From positions 1-10,403 of the forward strand of contig JAJZSM010000035.1 of the NCBI GenBank assembly GCA_021849765.1: 10,403 nucleotides of DNA, given 5' to 3'. Shown in pieces: positions 5,226 through 10,403 of this stretch (its first letter is position 1; the number at the start of each line of letters is the position of its first letter). Position numbers and translations under genes: made by a program. The notes under the pieces are model-generated. The model did no database searches, was not told the DNA's origin, and saw nothing but the letters and a program-made list of their open reading frames with translations. This DNA comes from Actinomycetes bacterium (lineage in GTDB: Bacteria; Actinomycetota; Acidimicrobiia; Acidimicrobiales; RAAP-2).

Positions 5226-6026
5226 ATGGCAAAACACGATCTCGAGACACGGCGGCTGGCGAAGCTTCGGTCGTACGCGATCGACCAGGCGATGACCCGT
5301 TTCCATCAGGACTACCCGGACTTCAAGCCCGAGACCATCATCGCCTCGATCTGCGCGTACGAGGAGGAGGGGAACATCGGTTCGGTCTTGGACCAGATGC
5401 CCGCCACCATGAACGGGCGTCCCTACACCACGCTCGTCGTCGTCGACGGCGGTGAGGACCGGACCGCAGCGATCGCGCGCAACTACCCCGGCGTGAAGGT
5501 GATCGAGTTCCCGGTGAACCTCGGTCACGGCGTCGCACTGCAGGTCACCTACCGCTACTGCATCGACAACCAGGTCGAGTACGTGGTCACGCTGGACGCC
5601 GACGGTCAGAACGACCCGGCCGAGATGTCCGACGTGCTCGGACCCCTGTTGCGCGACGAGGCCGATTTTGTCGTCGCCTCGCGTCGACTCGGGGTTGACG
5701 AGACCTCGGACCGCTTCCGCAAGACCGGCGTGTGGTTTTTCTCCTTCATCATGAACCGTATGACCGGTGCGAACCTCACCGACACCTCGACGGGCTACCG
5801 TGCGCTTCGCGTCACCATGCTCGCCGACGTGGTGGACCGCCTCACCCAGGACCAGTACCAGACGGCGGAACTCTTGATCACTTGCCTCAAGCGCGGTTGG
5901 CGCGCGGCCGAAGTTCCCACGGTTTGGCACCCGCGCCGATCCGGTACCACAAAGAAGGGCGCCAACTGGCTCTTCGGATTCCGCTACACGAGGGTTGTCT
6001 TTGGCACCTGGTGGCGCGAGCGCTAA
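5226..6026 (+). CDS. GT2-family glycosyltransferase, polyprenol-phosphate sugar transferase-like
   Basis: This 266-residue protein has the GT-A fold marks of family 2. They are ASICAYEEEGNIGSVL (40-55), VVVDGGEDRT (71-80), NLGHGVALQ (98-106) and the metal/nucleotide-sugar motif TLDADGQNDP (122-131, DAD at 124-126). STGYRAL (188-194) and PRRSGTTKKG (236-245) follow. The order resembles DPM1-type dolichol/polyprenol-phosphate mannosyl- or glucosyltransferases. No membrane spans follow the catalytic domain, so it is probably soluble or peripheral at the inner face of the membrane. The sugar and acceptor cannot be read from sequence. ATG at 5226 is preferred to the in-frame TTG at 5187 because family similarity starts later and GGAGAAAGAG precedes the ATG. 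Its TAA overlaps the stop of the opposing plsC. Being next to ispH fits an isoprenoid-lipid acceptor, by inference only. Confidence 0.88.
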   Translation: MAKHDLETRRLAKLRSYAIDQAMTRFHQDYPDFKPETIIASICAYEEEGNIGSVLDQMPATMNGRPYTTLVVVDGGEDRTAAIARNYPGVKVIEFPVNLGHGVALQVTYRYCIDNQVEYVVTLDADGQNDPAEMSDVLGPLLRDEADFVVASRRLGVDETSDRFRKTGVWFFSFIMNRMTGANLTDTSTGYRALRVTMLADVVDRLTQDQYQTAELLITCLKRGWRAAEVPTVWHPRRSGTTKKGANWLFGFRYTRVVFGTWWRER

Positions 6027-6685
6027 CGCTCGCCGAGGGCCTCGTGGTAGGCCTCCTCGAGTCGTTCGCGTAGTTCTTCGGTCTTGGCCGCGATGAGTGA
6101 ACGCGGCACACGTCCCGGCGCGCTGGGCGCCGCGAGGGGTTTGCCGACGACCACCTGCACGCGGGAGAAGCGCGGGAGTTTGGCCCCGGCGGGCATCGCG
6201 CGATCGCTGCCGGCGATGCCGACGGGAACCGTAGACGCGCCGGTACGCGAGGCAACGAACATCGCCCCGTCACGCAACGCCTCCACGTGGCGTCCCTCGC
6301 GCCGTCCGCCCTCGGGGAAGAGGATCAGCGCTTGGCCCCGTCGCAGCACCTCCTCGGCGAGTCGCAGGGACTCACGGTCTGCGGTACCACGGGCCACGGG
6401 GAAGGCACCCACGTGGCGCAAGAGCATTCCGAGCACCGGCACGGGGAAAAGTTCCTGCTTGGCCATGAAGAAGACCTTGCGCGGTGAGATGAACAACGTG
6501 AAGACGAAGTCCACGTTGGAACGATGCACGGGCGCGATCAACACGGGCCCGGAACGCGGGATGTTCTCGCTGCCGCGCACCCGGGGGCGGAACAGGATCC
6601 ACGAGAGCGCCGTCAAGATGGCCGCAATCACCCGGTAGAGCGGGGTCTTCTCAGGATTGAGGATCAGTTCGGTGTCTTCAGCCAT
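6023..6685 (-). CDS. plsC: 1-acyl-sn-glycerol-3-phosphate acyltransferase (PlsC family)
   Basis: PlsC-type enzymes acylate lysophosphatidic acid to phosphatidic acid at the inner membrane. The 220 residues show an N-terminal hydrophobic helix (about 17-33), the catalytic HX4D box HRSNVD (H54, D59), VGAFPVARG (92-100) carrying the glycerol-phosphate-binding Arg, and FPEG (123-126, reading FPEGGRREG instead of the common FPEGTRS). VPVGIAGS (153-160) closes the core. It is the last gene of the minus-strand operon. The ATG at 6685 lies inside the end of cmk (22 nt overlap), and its TAG stop overlaps the glycosyltransferase TAA. The upstream purine stretch (AGAAGAGA) is a weak ribosome-binding site. 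Cmk–PlsC adjacency is frequent in bacteria. The family is sure; whether it is the main LPA acyltransferase or a paralogue cannot be told. Confidence 0.92.
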   Translation of the reverse strand: MAEDTELILNPEKTPLYRVIAAILTALSWILFRPRVRGSENIPRSGPVLIAPVHRSNVDFVFTLFISPRKVFFMAKQELFPVPVLGMLLRHVGAFPVARGTADRESLRLAEEVLRRGQALILFPEGGRREGRHVEALRDGAMFVASRTGASTVPVGIAGSDRAMPAGAKLPRFSRVQVVVGKPLAAPSAPGRVPRSLIAAKTEELRERLEEAYHEALGER

Positions 6686-7284
6686 CTCACGATCTCTTCT
6701 ACCACTTGGTCGATGGACAGGTCGGTTGTGTCGATGACGACGGCGTCGCTCGCCTGGCGCAGGGGCGAGGCGACTCGTTCCCGATCAGCACTGTCACGCC
6801 GGGTCACCGAGGATACGCCCTCGTCACCCCGTCGGCGCGCCCGCTCGTCGAGCGAGGCCGTCAGGTACACCTTCAGGCGCGCGTCGGGAAAGACCACCGT
6901 TGCGATGTCGCGCCCCTCGACGACCGTGCCGGTCGGCTGGGCGGCCGCCCAGGCCCGTTGTCGGGTGACCATGGCCCGGCGTACCGCCGGGTTGGCCGCA
7001 ATCGTCGAGACCGCAATGTTGACCGGCTCGCTTCGGATGGTCTCCTCGACGTCGACGCCGTTGATCGTCACCCGGGGCAGCGTGCTGATCGAGGCCCCGG
7101 CGGCGACCTGGGCGACCGCCTCAGCGTCAGCGGGGTCGATGCCGCGGCGCAGCACCTCGGCCGTGACCGCGCGATACATCGCCCCGGTGTCGAGGAACGA
7201 CCATCCGAGCGCCGTGGACACGGCCCGCGCGACCGTGGACTTGCCCGAACCGGCCGGGCCGTCGATGGCGATGATCTGGGTCAT
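6664..7284 (-). CDS. cmk: Cytidylate kinase
   Basis: Cmk phosphorylates CMP and dCMP with ATP in the cytosol. Starting at ATG 7284 gives 206 residues with the P-loop GPAGSGKST (9-17), DTGAMYR (32-38), EGRDIATVVFPDA (123-135), ERARRR (147-152) and RDSADRERVASPL (163-175). The frame stays open further upstream (to 7356), but that part lies inside aroA and lacks similarity. The chosen ATG makes a 4-nt ATGA overlap with the aroA stop and puts the P-loop at the normal distance from the start. The stretch between ERARRR and RDSADR is ten residues; in E. coli Cmk, from memory, it is about 22, so the LID region is short. There is no Shine-Dalgarno, consistent with coupling to aroA. Confidence 0.96.
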   Translation of the reverse strand: MTQIIAIDGPAGSGKSTVARAVSTALGWSFLDTGAMYRAVTAEVLRRGIDPADAEAVAQVAAGASISTLPRVTINGVDVEETIRSEPVNIAVSTIAANPAVRRAMVTRQRAWAAAQPTGTVVEGRDIATVVFPDARLKVYLTASLDERARRRGDEGVSSVTRRDSADRERVASPLRQASDAVVIDTTDLSIDQVVEEIVRWLKTPN

Positions 7285-8561
7285 CGCAGCCCGTTCAGAT
7301 CGGAAAAGAACGAGGGGTAGCTCGACGCCACGGTCTCGATGCCGTCGATGATGCAACCCCGACCGGCCACGCCCGCGACGCCGGCCGCCATCACCATGCG
7401 GTGATCGAGGGTGGCCGGCTGGTGGAAGAACTGGAAGTTCGCAGCTGCGCCGAGGCCCTCGACGAAGAAATCGTCGCCCTTCGCCCAGACGCGACAGCCG
7501 AGCGCCTTCGCGAGCGCCATCGACCCCGCGAAGCGGTCCGACTCCTTCACGCGTAGTTCGCCCATCGCGATGAAGGACGTGACACCCGTCGCGGCCGCGG
7601 CCGCCACCGTGAGTGCGGGAACCTCGTCGACCGAGGGGATCTCCTCGGCGTGGATCGTCGTCGCGCGAAGCGGGGCCGAGCGCGAGGCCAGCCCGGTACC
7701 GTGCGCGTAGGCCACGAGTGACACGTCCGCCCCCATGCGACCTAAGACGCTCACGAAGCCAATCCGTTCCGTTGCGACGTCAATGGGTTCGACCCCGACG
7801 TCGGCGTCAGGGTGTAGTGCGCCCAACACGGCGAAGAATGCGGCCTGTGAGGGGTCCCCGGGGACCCGCCACGCGCGGGCCTGAGGGCGGGCGGGATGTA
7901 CGGTGACCCGCCGACCGGCCCCGACGTCGACCACGTCGAGGGGCACGCCCGCGAGGGCCAGCATGTCCTCGGTCGCTCGGCGGGTCCGAACGCGCTCGTG
8001 CACAATCGTCGGGCCAGTCGCCGAGAGCCCGGCGAAGAGGATCGCCGACTTGACCTGGGCGCTCGGTACCGGTACGTCGTAGTCGATCCCGCGCAGGGAG
8101 CGCGAACCTACGACGTGGAGCGGCGCACAGAGTCGTTCTCCCTCGCCACGCAGCGTCGCGCCCATCGCGCGCAGTGGCACGGCGACGCGGTCCATCGGGC
8201 GGCGCGAGAGCGACGGGTCCCCCACGAGCACGTGTTCACCGTCAATCCCGCTGACGAGTCCCGCGACGAGTCGCATCGTCGTGCCTGAGTTGCCACAGCC
8301 CAACGGTGCGTTCGCCGCGTGCAGCCCGTCAGGGGCACCGGTGACGACGGTCTCAGTCCCCTCGACCACCCTCGACGCCCCGAGCTGCTCGATGATGACT
8401 CCGGTGCCGCGCACGTCATCGCCGGGTGACAGTCCGTCGATCCGGCTCGTCCCGGCGGCGAGGGCACTGACGAGCAACGCCCGGTGCGACGCGCTCTTGT
8501 CGCCCGGCACGCGTACCACGCCACGCAGGCGCGACGCGGCTGAGACGGTCTCGCTGCTCAT
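7281..8561 (-). CDS. aroA: 3-phosphoshikimate 1-carboxyvinyltransferase (EPSP synthase)
   Basis: AroA joins shikimate-3-phosphate and PEP to EPSP, the sixth shikimate-pathway step. The 426 residues cover the full two-lobed family. Seen are PGDKSASHRALL (19-30, K22 binding PEP), GNSGTTMR (90-97), SLSRRPMDR (117-125), SAQVKSA (167-173), PGDPSQAAFF (234-243), VDEVPALTVAAA (311-322), VKESDR (338-343) and DHRMVMA (386-392). GDKS, SAQxK and RPMxR resemble class II enzymes such as that of Bacillus. However, the class II signature RxHxE reads RRATE (194-198), and NxTR is replaced around ATER (263-266). ATG at 8561 is chosen over an adjacent TTG at 8564, because the last base of the tyrA TGA is the first base of this ATG. 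It sits in the aromatic operon between tyrA and cmk, as in many bacteria. Confidence 0.97.
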   Translation of the reverse strand: MSSETVSAASRLRGVVRVPGDKSASHRALLVSALAAGTSRIDGLSPGDDVRGTGVIIEQLGASRVVEGTETVVTGAPDGLHAANAPLGCGNSGTTMRLVAGLVSGIDGEHVLVGDPSLSRRPMDRVAVPLRAMGATLRGEGERLCAPLHVVGSRSLRGIDYDVPVPSAQVKSAILFAGLSATGPTIVHERVRTRRATEDMLALAGVPLDVVDVGAGRRVTVHPARPQARAWRVPGDPSQAAFFAVLGALHPDADVGVEPIDVATERIGFVSVLGRMGADVSLVAYAHGTGLASRSAPLRATTIHAEEIPSVDEVPALTVAAAAATGVTSFIAMGELRVKESDRFAGSMALAKALGCRVWAKGDDFFVEGLGAAANFQFFHQPATLDHRMVMAAGVAGVAGRGCIIDGIETVASSYPSFFSDLNGLR

Positions 8562-9634
8562 CAACGCTCGAGCGTAACGGAGAAACCCATCGCGACGAGG
8601 GCATCGGTGAAACGCGACGCGTGCTGAGCGTCAACCGCGAGCAAGAGCGTGCCACTCACGCCCTCGATACCGTGCGCAATCTCAATGTCGAAGATGTTGA
8701 CTCCCATGTCCGAGGCCGCCACGGTCACCGTCGCGAGCTCGCCGGGCCGGTCCGATACCGCCACGCGCAGGTACGCCAGTCGGTCAGCGCTGAGGGCCCG
8801 CCCGGGCAGTTGACGGCGCGCGACGGACGCCATGGCAAGCTTGGTGGCAATCTCCTCACGACGTCCTTCTTGCAAGGCGGCCCGGATGTTGGCGAGGCGC
8901 TCCTCGAGCGAGGTCAACGTCTGGGTGATGGCATCGCGGTTCTCGAACAACACGTCGGGCCAGATCGACGGATCGCCGGCCGCGATTCGGGTCATATCGC
9001 GAAAGCCCCCGGCCGCCAATTGCAGCAGGACGGCGTCCTGCTCGGCGGCCAGTGACGCCTCGTTCATCAAGGCGCCAGCGAGCAGGTGCGGCACGTGGCT
9101 GGCGAGTGCGACCAGACGGTCGTGATCGGCTGCGGTGATCGCCACAACGTTGGCGCCGAGCTCTCGCAGGTACCCGTGCAAGCGGCTGTAGTGACCGGGT
9201 TCGGTGGCTGCGGTCGGCGTGAGGACCCACGTGCAGCCGCGGAAGAGGTCGTCGCGTGATGCGCCGAGACCCCGCTGCTCGGATCCGGCCATCGGGTGAC
9301 CGCCGATGAAGCGGGCGTCGTCCACCGTCGCGACGATCGCGGACTTCACGCCCGCCACGTCGGTGACGATGGCCTCGGGATCGTTGAGATGGTCGAGCAC
9401 CTGGACCGCGAGGTCCGCGACGGCCCCGGCGGGCGTCGCGATCACCACGAACGTCGTCCCAGGAGCGGGTTGGGAGTCGGCGATGATCGACAACTCCTTG
9501 GCGCGCTCGACGATGTCGGGGGCGCGGTCGCTGCCCGTCACCGTCCAGCCGACGCTCGCGAGCGCTCGCGCGACCGATGCCCCGATGAGGCCCAGGCCCA
9601 CGACGTGGGCGCGGCGCTCACTCGGGGAGGTCAT
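8561..9634 (-). CDS. tyrA: Prephenate dehydrogenase with C-terminal ACT domain
   Basis: TyrA oxidatively decarboxylates prephenate to 4-hydroxyphenylpyruvate for tyrosine (or arogenate to tyrosine, if it prefers that substrate). From ATG 9634 the protein has 357 residues. It has a Rossmann NAD(P) site VVGLGLIGAS (11-20), IATPAG (65-70), TDVAGVKS (91-98), the active-site GGHPMAGSE (111-119, H113), SHVPH (179-183), FRDMTRIA (211-218) and an ACT regulatory domain (about 287-352, beginning YLRVAVSDRPGEL). The ACT domain suggests feedback control by an aromatic amino acid, probably tyrosine. The frame is open upstream to 9760, but that part is Cys/Arg/Thr-rich, lies inside aroH and has no family similarity. 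The start overlaps aroH by 17 nt and the stop overlaps aroA by one base. Confidence 0.95.
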   Translation of the reverse strand: MTSPSERRAHVVGLGLIGASVARALASVGWTVTGSDRAPDIVERAKELSIIADSQPAPGTTFVVIATPAGAVADLAVQVLDHLNDPEAIVTDVAGVKSAIVATVDDARFIGGHPMAGSEQRGLGASRDDLFRGCTWVLTPTAATEPGHYSRLHGYLRELGANVVAITAADHDRLVALASHVPHLLAGALMNEASLAAEQDAVLLQLAAGGFRDMTRIAAGDPSIWPDVLFENRDAITQTLTSLEERLANIRAALQEGRREEIATKLAMASVARRQLPGRALSADRLAYLRVAVSDRPGELATVTVAASDMGVNIFDIEIAHGIEGVSGTLLLAVDAQHASRFTDALVAMGFSVTLER

Positions 9635-9989
9635 CGCGCAGGGTTCGTGCGTCTCGCAGGTAGACGTGATGGATGTCGGTGCGTTCGGCGTCGGTGTAGA
9701 CGTGCAGCAGCACGCGTACGCACCGCGGCATCGAACCCGGCACCGCGATCTCGCTGGCACACAGCAACGGGATATCGCCGAAACCGATTGCCCGCGCGGA
9801 GGTGGCGGGGAACGACGATGTCAGGTCGGGCGTGGTGGTGAGGATGACGCTCACGACATCATCGTGTTCGAGCTGGTTGCGGGCCATCAGCAGGGTCAAG
9901 AGCTCCTGGGTGGCCTCGGCGATCTCCTCGGGCGTGTCGACCGCACACGTCGTGGCGCCGCGCAAGGCTCGAATCTTGGCAGAAGTCAT
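9618..9989 (-). CDS. aroH: Chorismate mutase, AroH type
   Basis: This enzyme rearranges chorismate to prephenate, supplying TyrA encoded just downstream. The 123 residues match the trimeric AroH family, not the all-helical AroQ type. Seen are the N-terminal RGATT (R10, equal to B. subtilis R7), VVSVILTTTPDLT (45-57), FPATSAR (60-66), LLCASE (C77, E80; B. subtilis C75, E78), MPRCVRV (R92; R90) and HHVYLRDA (Y110; Y108). All the main active-site residues are present. The ATG at 9989 lies in a 4-nt ATGA overlap with the end of rluB. There is no Shine-Dalgarno, so coupling is expected. It ends inside the start of tyrA. Confidence 0.96.
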   Translation of the reverse strand: MTSAKIRALRGATTCAVDTPEEIAEATQELLTLLMARNQLEHDDVVSVILTTTPDLTSSFPATSARAIGFGDIPLLCASEIAVPGSMPRCVRVLLHVYTDAERTDIHHVYLRDARTLRDDLPE

Positions 9990-10402
9990 GCAGGCATCGT
10001 AGAGGCCATCTCATCGGTCATACCAACGGCCTCGAAAAGTCGACGGACCTCGGCGACTGACAGCTGGCGGTAGGCGCCCGGTGCGAGGGTCGCGTCGTGC
10101 AGGGGTCCGATGCGCGTACGGACCAGACGCGTCACATCGTGGCCGACCGCCGCGCACATGCGCCGGACCTGCCGGTTGCGGCCCTCGTGGATCACGATGC
10201 GCAACAGCCCCTCGCTCACGCGGCTGACCTGGGCCGGGCTCGTGACACCGTCGTCGAGCTGCACGCCCTCGCGCAGGCGTCGGATCGCGCCGGGCGACGG
10301 GTCGCCCTCGACGCGCACGAGGTACTCCTTGCCGATGTGCGAGCTCGGGTGGGTGAGCAGGTGGGCCAGGCGTCCGTCGTTGGTCAACAGCAGCAGTCCC
10401 TC
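9986..10402 (-). CDS. rluB: Pseudouridine synthase of the RsuA/RluB family, C-terminal part (5' end outside window)
   Basis: Enzymes of this family convert a specific uridine to pseudouridine in rRNA; RluB acts on 23S helix 89. The frame is open to the right edge, giving about 138 C-terminal residues. It starts in EGLLLLTNDGRLA, just after the catalytic GRLD motif, which is off the window. Next come IGKEYLVRVEG, the family signature HEGRNRQVRRMCAAVG and RTRIGPLHDATLAPG, followed by a tail. The missing part should hold the catalytic Asp and probably an S4 domain. The stop at 9986 overlaps the aroH ATG in ATGA. Its position upstream of aroH/tyrA/cmk matches the scpB–rluB–cmk order common in Gram-positive bacteria, which favours RluB over RsuA or RluE, though the C-terminus alone cannot decide. 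Confidence 0.88.
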   Translation of the reverse strand, partial: EGLLLLTNDGRLAHLLTHPSSHIGKEYLVRVEGDPSPGAIRRLREGVQLDDGVTSPAQVSRVSEGLLRIVIHEGRNRQVRRMCAAVGHDVTRLVRTRIGPLHDATLAPGAYRQLSVAEVRRLFEAVGMTDEMASTMPA

Positions 10403-10403
10403 G

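Noticed and set aside
4285..5250. Long minus-strand open frame opposite ispH (about 320 codons)
   Set aside because: It lies wholly antisense to a secure ispH, is rich in Arg/Asp/Val as expected from the GC-rich complement, and shows no family motif.
5136..5930. Long minus-strand open frame opposite the glycosyltransferase
   Set aside because: Antisense shadow of a gene with clear GT2 motifs; low-complexity His/Val/Asp composition and no recognisable domain.
6035..6055. Possible hairpin GGCCT-N6-AGGCC after the glycosyltransferase stop
   Set aside because: Only five pairs, no T-run, and the sequence is explained by plsC codons; too weak to call a terminator.
6524..7351. Plus-strand open frame opposite plsC and cmk
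   Set aside because: Spans the junction of two well-supported opposite genes, is Ser/Arg/Thr-rich and has no motif.
7285..7356. Upstream extension of cmk to 7356
   Set aside because: The extra 24 residues lie within aroA, are Arg/His-rich and precede the normal Cmk N-terminus; ATG 7284 in an ATGA overlap is far better.
9635..9760. Upstream extension of tyrA to 9760
   Set aside because: The 42 extra residues are Cys/Arg/Thr-rich, lie inside aroH and match no TyrA N-terminus.
9306..10073. Plus-strand open frame opposite tyrA, aroH and rluB
   Set aside because: Crosses three secure genes on the other strand and shows no family features.
1..10403. RNA genes, CRISPR arrays, insertion sequences or attachment sites
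   Set aside because: I found no regularly spaced repeats, tRNA-like folds, transposase motifs or duplicated ends; almost every base is covered by a housekeeping gene.

Overview
The window is 10.4 kb of high-GC, almost fully coding chromosomal DNA holding housekeeping genes. It has twelve recognisable protein-coding genes (two cut by the window edges) and one candidate 24-codon upstream ORF. The GC-rich codons, GTG starts, leaderless-type promoters (TANNNT six bases before a GTG), AroH-type chorismate mutase and RluB–AroH–TyrA–AroA–Cmk order all fit an actinobacterium. An Acidimicrobiia-like lineage is my best guess, but this is inference and not a tested placement. I see no mobile element, CRISPR array, rRNA, tRNA or phage gene, and no clear defence or secondary-metabolite system.

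Layout, left to right. (1) The 3' two-thirds of trpD (+) ends at 612, tail to tail with (2) a four-gene minus-strand operon read from 3978 down to 609: PDZ/radical-SAM/DUF512 protein, der, a tiny zinc-ribbon membrane protein, and a gamma-carbonic-anhydrase-like protein. (3) A 72-bp divergent intergenic region (3979-4050) separates that operon from ispH (+), followed by a GT2 glycosyltransferase (+) with its own promoter and a candidate leader ORF. (4) The glycosyltransferase ends tail to tail with a six-gene minus-strand operon entering from the right edge: rluB (partial), aroH, tyrA, aroA, cmk, plsC. Every junction in that operon overlaps, by 1 to 22 nt.

Functionally, trpD, aroH, tyrA and aroA serve the shikimate pathway and aromatic amino acids. 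RluB and Der serve ribosome RNA modification and assembly. Cmk makes CDP/dCDP, PlsC makes phosphatidic acid, and IspH makes the C5 isoprenoid precursors. The glycosyltransferase resembles dolichol/polyprenol-phosphate sugar transferases, so its lipid acceptor may depend on IspH products. The aroA–cmk–plsC–(ispH)–DUF512–der series is a familiar bacterial neighbourhood; here ispH plus the glycosyltransferase lie on the opposite strand within it.

Nothing here looks like an unknown large system. The most interesting signals are regulatory: three promoters built alike (TANNNT, six bases, GTG) that predict leaderless mRNAs, a candidate leaderless 24-codon ORF ending two bases before the glycosyltransferase start, and an orderly split among leaderless, coupled and Shine-Dalgarno starts. 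Some protein details also deserve a look, chiefly a gamma-carbonic-anhydrase homologue whose third zinc histidine is replaced by glutamate. The longest stretch without a confident gene is 5089-5225.
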